Shown: positions 1 through 8,816 of the stretch, piece after piece
Numbering within the stretch: the stretch's first letter is position 1
Layout of the letters: each line of letters begins with the position of its first letter
Assembly (NCBI GenBank): GCA_965198285.1
Contig: OZ240251.1
Coordinates: 558,001-622,000, forward strand
Direction of reading: 5' to 3'
From: UBA11872 sp965198285
Lineage (GTDB): Bacteria > Chloroflexota > UBA11872
Length of the DNA stretch: 64,000 nucleotides
The notes under the pieces: generated by a model
What the model was told of the DNA's origin: nothing
The model's input: only the letters and a program-made list of their open reading frames with translations
Database searches by the model: none
Translations under genes and position numbers: made by a program

Positions 1-834
1 TTCGTCGGCCCACCGGTCTCGTTCGTAGATGCTGTGGCGGGCGACGCTGCGTCCGTAGAGATTGCGGTCGGCTTTGACCCGCAGCGCCGCCTCAAGCTCG
101 ATGATGGGCCGCGCGTAAGCGGCGGCATCAAAGGGGCTTACACGCGGCAGGAGCCAGCTGTAGAGGCTGGGAAATGCGGCGGCGAACACCGTGGCCAGCA
201 CCGGTATTCCAAAAAGGGCCAGCATTATTGTTGCACCGTCAGCCATCTGGGGGCCGGCTTGGGCCCGGACTATTGCCACGATCAGCGTGCCTACCCCCAA
301 CCAGACCGCCGCGCCTTGCAGCAGGAAGACGCGCCGTGGGGCTACGCCCATGAAGGTGTCCAGGGCGCCCGCGCGCCGCCAGCGGTTGCGGGTGACCAGC
401 GCCATCCCGGCACCGCCCAGACCCAGGATCGCCGCGGCCGTCAGCGCCGCCGGCAGAATGTCGAGGAGCGACCTGAAGGTGGCGTCGGCCAGTGCGGCGG
501 TGGACCCGGCCGGGGTCCCGGAATCGGCTGCCCTGCCGATCAGGTAGTAGCCGCGGCCGGAACCTCTGACAGGGATCCCGGGACCGGCGACCACGCCCAT
601 CACAAACCCGGCCACGCCCATCGCCAGGGTCAGCACCACGGCAATGGCGGCACCGACCAGGAAGCCTGCCCAGACGATGTGGTGCGTTGCGGCTAGCGCC
701 GCCCGCAGGCGGTACAGATACGTGGTGTACTCGGCCACGGCCTCGGAGCGCGAGTAGCCGGCGTAGACCAGCGCCTGCTGGGCGGTGCGGACATCGTCGC
801 GCGAGTCGCGTTGCGGGTTGGAGAACCAAGTCAT
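1..834 (-). CDS. Multi-pass membrane protein of unknown function, cut by the left window edge
   Basis: The reading frame starts at an ATG at 834 and stays open to base 1, so 278 codons are visible and the C-terminus is outside the window. The N-terminus reads MTWFSNPQRDSRDDVRTA and the last visible residues (YGRSVARHSIYERDRWADE) align with the middle of the protein at 3963-5066, which begins MQWLRDPQRDSREDIRAA. The two are clearly paralogues. The shared plan is a short helical N-terminal region (QQALVYAGYSRSEAV), then several hydrophobic segments, then a tyrosine/arginine-rich soluble loop. I do not recognise the family. The homologous frame settles the choice of strand over long antisense frames here. 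Confidence 0.75.
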   Translation of the reverse strand, partial: MTWFSNPQRDSRDDVRTAQQALVYAGYSRSEAVAEYTTYLYRLRAALAATHHIVWAGFLVGAAIAVVLTLAMGVAGFVMGVVAGPGIPVRGSGRGYYLIGRAADSGTPAGSTAALADATFRSLLDILPAALTAAAILGLGGAGMALVTRNRWRRAGALDTFMGVAPRRVFLLQGAAVWLGVGTLIVAIVRAQAGPQMADGATIMLALFGIPVLATVFAAAFPSLYSWLLPRVSPFDAAAYARPIIELEAALRVKADRNLYGRSVARHSIYERDRWADE

Positions 835-1004
835 GGATCCGCCCCCGCCGGTGGGGCCGCCGAGTGCCCCGTCCATGCCAGAGCGCGGCCGAGCGTCGAA
901 TTCGCTTTACTGAATGCGGTAAAACTGGCCCCGCGTAACCGCTGATCCAAACGTCCCGTCGGACACACTGTCACTGGCCGCAGGATGCAGCGCCTCAGAT
1001 CGGT

Positions 1005-2261
1005 ATGACCATGTGTCGTCTCCGAGTGAGCCCATCGGTCTTTCTGGCCGCCAACGTCATGGTGGCACTTATCTCAGGTCTCTACCACGCGAGCCACTAC
1101 GAAGGCGCGATTCCCGGCTGGGCCGCTCAATTTAACCTTGAGCGTGATCGAACGCTCGCCGGTGTTTACGCGACGGCGCTCTGGGTCATTGTCGCAATCG
1201 TCGCTTTGTGGCAACTCCGGTACTCACCACTGACACGGCTACGCTGGTGGCGTGCCGGCTGGTTCAGTTGCGGCATCCTCGCGGCCGCAATTGCGATTGA
1301 TGATGCTCAACCCATCAAAGACGTTCTTGACGAGACAGCACATTGGCTGTGGATAGTCACTCTGGTCCCGGCTGCGAGTCCGTTGCTTGTATGTGTGACG
1401 CTGACGCTGCGGCGGATCACCCGCCGATGTCCGGCGCTGCGATCCCTCGTGTGGGCAAGTGGATTGCTGGCGGCATTAGCGGTTCTCGTTGACGGGTTTT
1501 ACGACCGCTTCGGCGCGCACCAGCGCTGGTTGGGGATAGTCGAAGAAGGTTCAGAGCTACTTGTCAGTGCCATGCTGCTCGTGGTCCTGACGACGTGGCG
1601 ATCAGCTGCATCGCCGACCCATGCGAGACTAGCTGTGTTCGTGAGCCTACTCTTGGTGGTATGGCTCGCACCGCTGGCGGCGTTCTGGGAAGTCGGTCTT
1701 GGCTGGGCACCGCGCCATCCCACCGCGTACGTCGGGCCGCTAGGAACAGTTGCCCAGGAGGTGCGAGTCGAGCGCGACTTCCTCGCATCGATCAAGGTTG
1801 CGGCATATGTTGACGCGGGCGACGCGGCTGACATAGTGCTGCGTCTCCGAGGTCCAGGCGGCGTCTATCGCGAGTCGTCCGCGGTAGTCACTTCTGCTCC
1901 CTGGAGTGACCAGGTGATGGAGTTTCAGTTTGAGCCTATCGTCGATAGCGCCGATAAGACGTATGACGTGGAACTGACGCGAGCGGGCGAATCGCCGCCG
2001 TACGCATTCGTGGGCATCTCGGGCAGTGCCAAGCGGCCCGCGCGCGTTGTGCGAATCAACGGAGAGGCAACCCCGTACAACGACGAGCTGGCAATTCGCG
2101 GGCTGTACGCTTTTCGGCGCGGCCTGTGGCCTGTGTCTGACGGCTTTCGCTCGGGTGCCCAGTTCACCGCAACCGCCGGTGTGGTCGTGGTGGCGGTATC
2201 CCTGTGGCTGTGGTCGGTATGGCTGTCGGCCGGGCTGCGGCGTCGAGCCAAGTCAACCTAA
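1005..2261 (+). CDS. Hypothetical multi-pass membrane protein with an extracytoplasmic domain
   Basis: The 418-residue product opens with a membrane segment (SVFLAANVMVALISGLYHAS). More hydrophobic helices follow at roughly residues 50-70, 85-100, 110-135, 150-165 and 185-225. A soluble stretch of about 140 residues comes next (VRVERDFLASIKVAAYVDAG onward), and a final C-terminal helix (VVVVAVSLWLWSVWLSAGL) is followed by positive charges. The soluble part resembles a beta-sandwich in its hydrophobic pattern. It is reminiscent of the shorter membrane protein at 20761-21408, which also places a VQ/VRL-rich beta domain between two helices. No family is recognised. It stands alone, with about 170 bases of unassigned sequence upstream. 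Confidence 0.6.
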   Translation: MTMCRLRVSPSVFLAANVMVALISGLYHASHYEGAIPGWAAQFNLERDRTLAGVYATALWVIVAIVALWQLRYSPLTRLRWWRAGWFSCGILAAAIAIDDAQPIKDVLDETAHWLWIVTLVPAASPLLVCVTLTLRRITRRCPALRSLVWASGLLAALAVLVDGFYDRFGAHQRWLGIVEEGSELLVSAMLLVVLTTWRSAASPTHARLAVFVSLLLVVWLAPLAAFWEVGLGWAPRHPTAYVGPLGTVAQEVRVERDFLASIKVAAYVDAGDAADIVLRLRGPGGVYRESSAVVTSAPWSDQVMEFQFEPIVDSADKTYDVELTRAGESPPYAFVGISGSAKRPARVVRINGEATPYNDELAIRGLYAFRRGLWPVSDGFRSGAQFTATAGVVVVAVSLWLWSVWLSAGLRRRAKST

Positions 2262-2343
2262 AGCCCACCGGAGCCGGGGCGGCCAGGCGGCCCACTGCCC
2301 AGCGGTGCCGTGCCCTTCCAAACTTAACCCAGCGCCAGCAGAA

Positions 2344-2712
2344 TTAGGGCCCCGTCGGCGTGACTCTGGGCGCACAAGACGCATCGTCGAACTTGTGGAA
2401 GTAGGCGAAGGCTTCCCCGAGACCCCGGCGGCGGACGAGTACTTGCAGTGCCAGGGTAAGCATGAACACTACGGCCGCGTCCATCGTCGCGACGGTCAGC
2501 AGTTCCGCCAGGGCAGCGGGGTCCGGACTGGTTAGCGCGGCGCAGACGCGCAACGAGTACAGCAGGAGCGTCCAGGTTTGCTCCTGAGGGGCGATAGCCG
2601 GACGTTCAGGGCTGCCGTAACGACGCGTGACGACTCGAATTCTCGGCCAAGCAGCTGACGCCTGGACGACGGACGGTCTTGGCGCGTGGCTTGCGCAGCG
2701 TCGCTCAGGCAA
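2344..2712 (-). CDS. Possible small hypothetical protein with one hydrophobic segment
   Basis: This is a 122-residue open frame. Its second half looks protein-like: an amphipathic stretch (TWTLLLYSLRVCAALTSPD), then a hydrophobic helix (LLTVATMDAAVVFMLTLALQ) ending in VLVRRRGLGEAF. The first 40 residues are low-complexity and arginine-rich and may not be translated. The true start may be an internal codon. No family is recognised and no ribosome-binding site supports the longest start. The alternative is that this is a chance open frame in an otherwise unassigned stretch. Confidence 0.3.
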   Translation of the reverse strand: MPERRCASHAPRPSVVQASAAWPRIRVVTRRYGSPERPAIAPQEQTWTLLLYSLRVCAALTSPDPAALAELLTVATMDAAVVFMLTLALQVLVRRRGLGEAFAYFHKFDDASCAPRVTPTGP

Positions 2713-2963
2713 CGCCGGTGGCTAACGAACCAGTGCATCACGCGCGGCACAGGTCGGGCCGCCGCAGGCCCAGGCTCCCTTCGGGTGGCCCGGCGTTCCT
2801 TGGCTACTCCATGATCGTGTCTACCTGGGCGTCCGAGCCGAATCAAGCTTGCCTCGTGGTAGGCAGCTCGTCATTCGGGCCATCGGACTGTGTCAAATGG
2901 CTCTTGAGTCGGCTATTCGAGGCAGAGAGACCCGCCGCCTTGATGTGCGTGCGCCGTTTGGCC

Positions 2964-3362
2964 CTAGCCCTTTGCGGGAGGCTCGGAGACCTCGAAGCCC
3001 ATGCGGTGCATCTCGTTGCCGTCGAGCAGGACGTGCGCGGAATAGGGCCCGTAGTGCTCGAAGTTCAGGTTGTCGAAGTTGACGACCAGGGTTGCGGTGG
3101 TTTCGAGGCGGTCGATCGGTTCCGTGAACTCAAGGTTCCCCTGGACCGCCGCCGTTTCGGCGCCATCCGCATTCATAATCACGACCCGTGCCTGCTTGCG
3201 GCCGATCTCAGTCTTGTGGGCTCGGAAACGAGCGACGACGCAGAGGCGTGGATGACGAGCGGGAAGACTTGGGGCGTGGATTTGATCGAAGCCAATGCCG
3301 ATAGCCACGACCTTGGACGTGCTGTCGGCGTAGTCGCAGATGAATGCGAAGTCCAACTGCAA
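2964..3362 (-). CDS. DUF6941-type protein
   Basis: The 132-residue protein starts MQLDFAFICDYADSTSKVVAIGIGF and continues through a predicted beta-sandwich (VVARFRAHKTEIGRKQARVV, TLVVNFDNLNFEHYGPYSAH, VLLDGNEMHRMGFEV). The opening phrase (a bacterial protein beginning with DFAFL/ICDYAD and then GGGFD or GIGFD) is typical of the uncharacterised DUF6941 family, which usually has about this length. No catalytic residues are apparent and the function is unknown. The gene points left. The genes at 3455-5066 lie upstream on the same strand but are separated by roughly 90 bases. Confidence 0.65.
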   Translation of the reverse strand: MQLDFAFICDYADSTSKVVAIGIGFDQIHAPSLPARHPRLCVVARFRAHKTEIGRKQARVVIMNADGAETAAVQGNLEFTEPIDRLETTATLVVNFDNLNFEHYGPYSAHVLLDGNEMHRMGFEVSEPPAKG

Positions 3363-3454
3363 GGGTCAGCCCCTCCAATAGGCGGTATGAGAACCGTAGC
3401 AGCGTCTGTATCGACCGCCGCCACGGTGACACAGACCACGGCGAGCGTGGGTGC

Positions 3455-3931
3455 TCACAGGTTTTGGAAGTAGCGGGTGTAGACCCAGGTGATGGCGAGG
3501 CCGACGGCGAGACCAACGATTAGGCCAACCGGGTCGATCCAGGCCGCCGGCTCCGGTTGATTCGCCAGGCCGGAGGCGGCGATTTCGGCGGCGCTATGAC
3601 CGGCATAGAACCCGGGCCTCGGAAGGCCCGCGACGCGAGTGCTCACGGCGCCGCTGGGATCGTAGGCCCAGACGATCCAGTGCGTGAGGCGCCAGACGAC
3701 GAGCGTGATTGCGACGGTGAGGACGCTGTAGATGGCCCACCGCCGCTCCGGGGGCGCATCGTGTTCGGCGGATAGGCGGCTGACGTGACGTGTCGCCTGC
3801 TCACGGCGGGCGGATTCTTGGAGGCGCCGCTGGCTGCGCGATGCTCGACGTGGTCGCTCATTGAAGGGTTCCAGCGGATCGGAAAAGGGGCGGCGCGCGC
3901 GATCACCGTCCGTTGGGCGCCTGGAGGTCAA
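3455..3931 (-). CDS. Small membrane protein related to the C-terminus of its neighbour
   Basis: The 158-residue product has an arginine-rich cytoplasmic N-terminal half (residues 1-65), one transmembrane helix (AIYSVLTVAITLVVWRLTHW), an extracytoplasmic loop, and a final helix ending GLAITWVYTRYFQNL. That ending matches the end of the protein at 3963-5066 (GVALTWVYARYFEGL). The two adjacent genes therefore share a C-terminal two-helix module, although this one lacks the large N-terminal part. It begins about 30 bases beyond the end of the larger gene, on the same strand, so co-transcription is likely. The function is unknown. Confidence 0.6.
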   Translation of the reverse strand: MTSRRPTDGDRARRPFSDPLEPFNERPRRASRSQRRLQESARREQATRHVSRLSAEHDAPPERRWAIYSVLTVAITLVVWRLTHWIVWAYDPSGAVSTRVAGLPRPGFYAGHSAAEIAASGLANQPEPAAWIDPVGLIVGLAVGLAITWVYTRYFQNL

Positions 3932-3962
3932 GATGACCTTGTTGTCGGTGCGAGATGGGCGT

Positions 3963-5066
3963 TCATAGGCCCTCGAAGTAGCGGGCGTAGACCCAGGTGA
4001 GGGCGACGCCGAGAACCAGGCCCAGGAGCAGGCCGATAACGCCCACCTCCGCGCCGGGCTCGTCGAGAATCAAGAGCCAGACGAGCCGGGACACGAAAAG
4101 CCAGACGCCAGCCGTGACGCCGCCCGCGATCAGGGCGTAGCGCGCGATACGACGCCACGGCGAATCGCCGTACGAATACGACCCGGACCGCTGGGCGATG
4201 TCGCGGGCTGTGTCCTGGCGGCGCTGTGCGTCGGCGAGGTATCCCTGAGTCTCTGTGGCGAGCACTTCGTCGGCCCAGCGGCTGCGGTCGTAGGCGGTGC
4301 GGTCATAGGCGCTGCGCCCGTAGAAGTCCCGGTCCGATACGACCTGCCGCGCCGCGTCACGCTCGATGATGGGACGCGCCGCAGCCGCGGCATTCACGGG
4401 GCTTATTCGCGGCAAGATCCACGTATACAGGTTGGAGAAGCCGAGGGAAAGGGCGGTCGCGCCCACGGGTATCCCAAAAAACGCGAGCGCCTGCGCCACG
4501 TTGGCGCCCAGTCGGGGACCGGCCAACGCCCAGACGATCAGCACGATCAGCCCGGCCACGGCCAGCCAGACCGCGGCGGCTTCCAGCAGGTAGCGGCGGC
4601 CCGGGCGCAGATTGACAAAGGTCCGCAGGACGCCGGCGCGCCGCCAGCGATTACGCGTGACACGCGCCATGCCCGCTCCAGCCAGTCCCAGCGTGGGCGC
4701 CGCCACCACCACCGCCGGCAGGATGCCGAGCGGCGAACCAGGGCCAGCCTCCGCTGGCGCCGCGTCGGATGCGGCCGGGCCGATGTTGCCGGGAGTCCCG
4801 GGATCGCCGACGGCGCCCAACACCAGCCCGAGTCCACCCAATGCCAGGGTCAGCACCAACAGGACACTGATGGCCATGGCCGCGCCGGAAAGGAAACCGG
4901 CGACGAGGGCATGGCCCGGGGCGGCCAGGGCGGCGCGGACGCGATGGAGATGGGTGGTGACCTCGGTCACCGCGTCGGAATGCGGAAAGCCGGCATACAC
5001 CAGGGCCTGTTGGGCCGCGCGAATATCCTCGCGCGAATCGCGTTGCGGATCTCTAAGCCACTGCAT
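3963..5066 (-). CDS. Multi-pass membrane protein of unknown function (paralogue of the left-edge gene)
   Basis: The 367-residue product begins MQWLRDPQRDSREDIRAAQQ. It carries a short soluble helical domain (residues about 1-50), membrane helices at about 55-85, 115-135, 160-180 and 190-215, and a soluble loop with repeated YDR/YGR units (DFYGRSAYDRTAYDRSRWAD). It ends with a two-helix module terminating WVYARYFEGL. The N-terminal domain followed by helices is loosely reminiscent of HAAS-type helical domains, but I would not assign it. The paralogue at the left edge and the truncated relative at 3455-3931 make this a local gene family. Confidence 0.7.
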   Translation of the reverse strand: MQWLRDPQRDSREDIRAAQQALVYAGFPHSDAVTEVTTHLHRVRAALAAPGHALVAGFLSGAAMAISVLLVLTLALGGLGLVLGAVGDPGTPGNIGPAASDAAPAEAGPGSPLGILPAVVVAAPTLGLAGAGMARVTRNRWRRAGVLRTFVNLRPGRRYLLEAAAVWLAVAGLIVLIVWALAGPRLGANVAQALAFFGIPVGATALSLGFSNLYTWILPRISPVNAAAAARPIIERDAARQVVSDRDFYGRSAYDRTAYDRSRWADEVLATETQGYLADAQRRQDTARDIAQRSGSYSYGDSPWRRIARYALIAGGVTAGVWLFVSRLVWLLILDEPGAEVGVIGLLLGLVLGVALTWVYARYFEGL

Positions 5067-5210
5067 ACGCCAGCACCGCCGGCAGCCGCGTCAAGCGGCG
5101 GGGTCGGGGGCATTTTAGGCGGCGCGCGACATCCCACTATCGGGCGCTGAGCCCGCCAGTCTCAGCACGTTCACGCATGCCCGGCCAGGGCTGATCTAGA
5201 GGAGTGGGTG

Positions 5211-6974
5211 TTAGCGGGCGCCTCCGGCGGCTTCGAGTGGAGGCATGGGCACTGGGGCGTCGGGGGTGAGGGCGGCCAGGGCGGCGGTGCGGGCGTCGAG
5301 GACGGCGCGGACGATTTGGTCGCGGGGGATGGACTGGCGCTCGCTGGAGGCGCGGGGCTTGAACTCCACCGCCGCGGCGGCGAGCGTGCGGCGGCTGACG
5401 GTGAGGCGGAAGGGCAGGCCGATCAGGTCGGCGTCGTTGAACTTGACGCCGGCGCTGTCGCCGCGGTCATCCAGCACCACGGACAGGCCGGCAGCTTCGA
5501 GTTCCTCGGCCAGGCGCTCGGCGTCGGCGGCCACGTCGCCGGCGCCCAACTGCACGATGTGTACGTCGTAGGGCGCCACGCTGGCGGGCCAGATGATTCC
5601 GTCGGCGTCGTGATAGCGCTCCACCACCGAGGCGGCCAGCCGGCCGATGCCGATGCCGTAGGAGCCCATGATGAAGGGGTGCCGTCGGCCGTCGGCGGCC
5701 AGGTATTGCGCGTTCAGCTTGTCGCTATAAAAGGTGCCCAGCTTGAAGGTGTTGCCGATCTCGATGCCGGTCATCAGCTGGAGCGGCTCGTCGTCCTCGA
5801 TGCTGCGGTCGCCGGCGCGCACCTGGGCGATGTCGCCCCGCAGATCGGCCTCAAAGTCGCGCGGAAAGTTGACGTTGATCAGGTGATAGCCAGGCTGGTT
5901 GGCGCCGGCCACCAGGTTGGTTGCCGACTCGACGGAGTCGTCGACGACTATGGTGACGTTGGACAGACCGACGGGTGAGGCGTAACCAGCGACCAGGCCG
6001 GCAGCTTCCAGTTCCTGGTCGGCGGCCAGGCGCAGGTCGGGCGCTTGCAACAGGCTGCGGAGCTTGGCTTCGTTGACCTGAAGGTCGCCGCGTATGGCCA
6101 CGAAGGCCAGGGCGTCGCCGGTCCAGTAGAAGACGGCCTTGAGGGTCTGGTGGGTTTCCACGCCCAGGTAGGCGGCCACGTCGTCGATGGTTTCCTGGCC
6201 GGGCGTGGCGACCCTTTCGACCGGTTGCGGCTCGCCGTGGTCAAAGATCGGCTTCTGGGCTCTGGCGATTTCGCTGTTGGCGGCGTAGCGGCCCGAGGCG
6301 CTGACGACCAGGGTGTCTTCGCCGGCCTCGGTGAGGCAGTGGAACTCGTGGGCGCCGGACCCCTGCATGGCGCCGGCGTCGGATTCGACGATGGCCGGCT
6401 CGATGCCGCAGCGGCGGAAGGCCCGCAGGTAGGCCTCCATGAAGTCCTGGTAGGTGGACTCCTGGCTCTCCAGGTCGGTGTCGAAGCTGTAAGCGTCCTT
6501 CATGGTGAACTCGCGCACGCGCAGCAGGCCGCCGCGGGGACGCGGTTCGTCGCGGAACTTGGTCTGGAAGTGGTAGATGCAGACGGGCAACTGGCGGTAG
6601 GACGAGGCGACCCACTGGCCCAGCTCGGTGGCGACCTCCTCGTGGGTCATGGCCAGCACCATGTCGCGGCCCCAGCGGTCCTTGAGCCGCGCCATCTCCG
6701 AGCCGACGGAGGTGAACCGGCCGGTGCGCACCCACAGGTCGGAGGGGTGGACGACGGGCATCAGGAGTTCCTGGCAGCCGATGCGGTCCATCTCCTCGCG
6801 CACGATCTGGACAACGCGAGAGTGCACCCGCCAGCCCAGCGGCAGCAGGCTGTAGATGCCGGCGCCCAGCGGCCGGATGTAACCGGCGCGCAGCAGGAGG
6901 CGATGGGAGATGACGGTTGCCTCGGCGGGATCGTCACGAAGCGTGCGGGCGAATAACCGGGACATGCGCTGCAT
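5211..6974 (-). CDS. proS: Prolyl-tRNA synthetase (bacterial type, with editing insertion)
   Basis: The enzyme attaches proline to tRNA-Pro in the cytoplasm. Counted from MQRMSRLFARTLRDDPAEA the protein is 587 residues, close to the usual 560-580 for bacterial ProRS. Class II motifs are visible: motif 1 region GWRVHSRVVQIVREEM, motif 2 YHFQTKFRDEPRPRGGLLR, and motif 3 MGSYGIGIGR. The segment between motifs 2 and 3 contains the YbaK-like editing insertion (TLKAVFYWTGDALAFVAIRG), and the C-terminal anticodon-binding domain follows (APYDVHIVQLGAGD). The frame stays open well upstream, but that extension is arginine/proline-rich and crosses the parS site. I therefore start at the ATG at 6974, with 6965 as the alternative. 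Confidence 0.95.
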   Translation of the reverse strand: MQRMSRLFARTLRDDPAEATVISHRLLLRAGYIRPLGAGIYSLLPLGWRVHSRVVQIVREEMDRIGCQELLMPVVHPSDLWVRTGRFTSVGSEMARLKDRWGRDMVLAMTHEEVATELGQWVASSYRQLPVCIYHFQTKFRDEPRPRGGLLRVREFTMKDAYSFDTDLESQESTYQDFMEAYLRAFRRCGIEPAIVESDAGAMQGSGAHEFHCLTEAGEDTLVVSASGRYAANSEIARAQKPIFDHGEPQPVERVATPGQETIDDVAAYLGVETHQTLKAVFYWTGDALAFVAIRGDLQVNEAKLRSLLQAPDLRLAADQELEAAGLVAGYASPVGLSNVTIVVDDSVESATNLVAGANQPGYHLINVNFPRDFEADLRGDIAQVRAGDRSIEDDEPLQLMTGIEIGNTFKLGTFYSDKLNAQYLAADGRRHPFIMGSYGIGIGRLAASVVERYHDADGIIWPASVAPYDVHIVQLGAGDVAADAERLAEELEAAGLSVVLDDRGDSAGVKFNDADLIGLPFRLTVSRRTLAAAAVEFKPRASSERQSIPRDQIVRAVLDARTAALAALTPDAPVPMPPLEAAGGAR

Positions 6975-7053
6975 GGAGTAGGGCCGTCGGCAGGGTGCGA
7001 AACGCCGCTCAGTGTATCCCCGACCTGTGGCCCAGGCCGGGTGACGGCGGCGA

Positions 7054-7069
7054 TGTTTCACGTGAAACA
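7054..7069. promoter_or_regulatory. parS: parS chromosome partition site (perfect ParB-binding palindrome)
   Basis: The 16 bases TGTTTCACGTGAAACA form a perfect palindrome and match the consensus parS sequence bound by ParB (Spo0J) in most bacteria. The site lies in the 113-bp gap between proS and the rightward gene at 7088. I noticed no second copy in the window. parS sites normally cluster near the replication origin, but dnaA, parA and parB are not present here. Confidence 0.9.
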
Positions 7070-7087
7070 CTGCGGCGAGAGATCGTC

Positions 7088-7837
7088 GTGAACCGGCCTG
7101 CCAAATTCGCCGGACGCCACGGCCGGGGCTACTCTGCCGACGACCGATGGGCATGGATTCGCAGCCTCGTGGAGAACCTATTCGGCGGGCGACCGACGGC
7201 CTCGCCGCCTGACCTGGCGGCGCTGCGGCGGCCGTTGCCCGCGGGCGTTGCGCATGACGTGGCGTTCGCCCGGACGCTGCTGGAGGCGTACGCGGACGCG
7301 CCGGGTACGCCCGAGTCGGACTGCGCCTGGAGCGTGTTTGGGCACTACCGGCTGGCGGCCATCGCGGCGGCGCGGGCGGCCGAGGCCGACCCGGCCACGG
7401 CGGAGTTCGACCTGCTGGCGGGCGCGGCCCTGCGGCACGTGGCCGAGAGTGTATGGCAAGCGGGCCGCTGGCTGGCCGAGGCCTTTGACCTGCGGCTATC
7501 GCCGCGGGTGCGTCCGGACCCCGGTGGCCGCGAACTGACGGGGCGCCTGATGTTCCTGGACCCTGCGCTGGGATCGGCGCTGCAGGAGCGACGAATCTGG
7601 CTGGGGGATATTGCGGGCATCGGCCGGCGCGTGACCCAGTCGCCGGTGACGTTTCGAGACGGCGGGTCGGACCGCGTTCCCGGCCCGACTGGGCGCGCAC
7701 CCGTGGCCGAGGCGCTGAGCGGACACATTGATGAACTGGACGGCTTCCTGCGGGCGGTGGTGGCAGCGATCGAGCGCTATGCCTCAGCCGGGGGCCGACC
7801 GCGCGAGGAGCCCGACGAGGCCTGGCTGAACGACTGA
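7088..7837 (+). CDS. Hypothetical protein
   Basis: I start this gene at the GTG at 7088 (NRPAKFAGRHGRGYSADD), just past the parS site and preceded by a purine-rich GGCGAGAG. This gives about 249 residues. A longer frame runs through parS, but translating that palindrome (DVSRETL) is a known artefact. The product is soluble, alanine/arginine-rich and mostly helical (AHDVAFARTLLEAYAD, FGHYRLAAIAAARAAEAD, LAGAALRHVAESVWQAGRWL). I recognise no family or active-site motif. It ends 4 bases before the convergent methyltransferase gene. Confidence 0.65.
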   Translation: MNRPAKFAGRHGRGYSADDRWAWIRSLVENLFGGRPTASPPDLAALRRPLPAGVAHDVAFARTLLEAYADAPGTPESDCAWSVFGHYRLAAIAAARAAEADPATAEFDLLAGAALRHVAESVWQAGRWLAEAFDLRLSPRVRPDPGGRELTGRLMFLDPALGSALQERRIWLGDIAGIGRRVTQSPVTFRDGGSDRVPGPTGRAPVAEALSGHIDELDGFLRAVVAAIERYASAGGRPREEPDEAWLND

Positions 7838-7841
7838 AGGG

Positions 7842-8507
7842 TCAGATGCCTCGGGCGATGGTGTGGAGCCAGGGGTGTTGGTTGGGGGCGGGCCAGGTGT
7901 TTTGTTCGTGGATGGTGAAGCCGGCGGTGTGGAGGGCGGTGGAGAGGGTTTCGGGCGTGAGGTCGGTGAAGTAGCGGGGGAGGGCGCCTTGCCAGGAGGC
8001 GCTTCGGACGCCCGAGCCTTGACGGACGACGACGTAGAGCCAGCCGCGATTGAGCACGCGCCGGAATTCGGTGAGCGCCTGGTGGATGGCATCGGGTGGC
8101 AGGTGGCCGAGGGCGGCGAAGCACCAGACGGCATCAAACGAGTCGGTGGCGAAGGGCAAGCGGCGCAGGTCCCCCTGGCTGAGGTGACCGGCGTCGTCGA
8201 GGTGCCGGGCCTGGTGGAGCATGGCTCGGGCCAGGTCCAGGCCAACTACGTCGGCGCCCGCGAGCCGGAGCAGGGCGGCGTCGCGTCCGGGGCCGCAGCC
8301 GGCATCCAGAATGCGCGGCCCAGTCCAGGCGGAGGGCGCGGCCAGGCGCGTGAAGCGTTCGGCTTCGTCCGCGGCGGCGTAGTCGTCGATGCAGCGGGCG
8401 TAGTCCACCGCCATGCGCTCGTAGGTGGCGCGGTGCGTGCGGATCCAGTCGTCGGGATTCAGAGGCGGGCTCAGGGGTTGCCCCGGCGTCCGCCGGGAGC
8501 AGTTCAT
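7842..8507 (-). CDS. Class I SAM-dependent methyltransferase
   Basis: The 221-residue product has the Rossmann-type methyltransferase core. Motif I is ILDAGCGPGRDAALL at about residue 66, followed by the acidic end of strand 2 (VVGLDLARAML). Then comes the LSQGDLRRLPFATDSFDAVWC segment of UbiE/COQ5-like enzymes (Methyltransf_11 type), and a C-terminal VLNRGWLYVVVRQGSG strand. The substrate cannot be inferred. The N-terminus (WIRTHRATYERMAVDYARC) resembles the cap helix of small-molecule methyltransferases. It is convergent with the preceding gene. Confidence 0.85.
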   Translation of the reverse strand: MNCSRRTPGQPLSPPLNPDDWIRTHRATYERMAVDYARCIDDYAAADEAERFTRLAAPSAWTGPRILDAGCGPGRDAALLRLAGADVVGLDLARAMLHQARHLDDAGHLSQGDLRRLPFATDSFDAVWCFAALGHLPPDAIHQALTEFRRVLNRGWLYVVVRQGSGVRSASWQGALPRYFTDLTPETLSTALHTAGFTIHEQNTWPAPNQHPWLHTIARGI

Positions 8508-8816
8508 CGGCCGGCGCCTCCGTAATATTGGCCAGCCGCATCTGGCCCGGAGGCCCGTCTCATTCCCAGCCGTCCTCGACCGCCGCGTCCGCGCCGCGAT
8601 CGGGCGTCCGACGCCGAAGCGTCGTCACGCGTCGAGCCCGAACCCCGGCGGCCGACCCGGACGGCCGCCGACGCGCACGGCGAGCAACCGCCGGGTGCGC
8701 CGCGACGCACGGCGCGCGCGGCTGAACCGCTAGCATCCTCGGTCGCTGAACGCCGCTCCGATCCTGGGCCGAGTGCGGACGCACCCGCTGACGAGAACTC
8801 GGCTGCGTCGTCGCTG
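8508..8816. other. Gene-less stretch upstream of the 8817 membrane protein
   Basis: This 309-base GC-rich stretch separates the leftward methyltransferase from the rightward membrane protein. Several frames are open across it, but they give low-complexity arginine/alanine/serine-rich translations without a recognisable domain. I see no tRNA, hairpin with T-run or strong promoter. The 8817 frame is open for part of this stretch, so the start of that gene may lie further upstream. Confidence 0.4.

Noticed and set aside
6917..7087. Longer start for the 7088 gene running through parS
   Set aside because: It would translate the parS palindrome (VSRETL), a familiar annotation artefact, and overlaps the proS start region.
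6975..7700. N-terminal extension of proS through the parS site (829-codon frame)
   Set aside because: The extension is Arg/Pro-rich, crosses parS and overlaps the gene at 7088 on the other strand. ProRS normally begins at the MSRLF/MRMS region.
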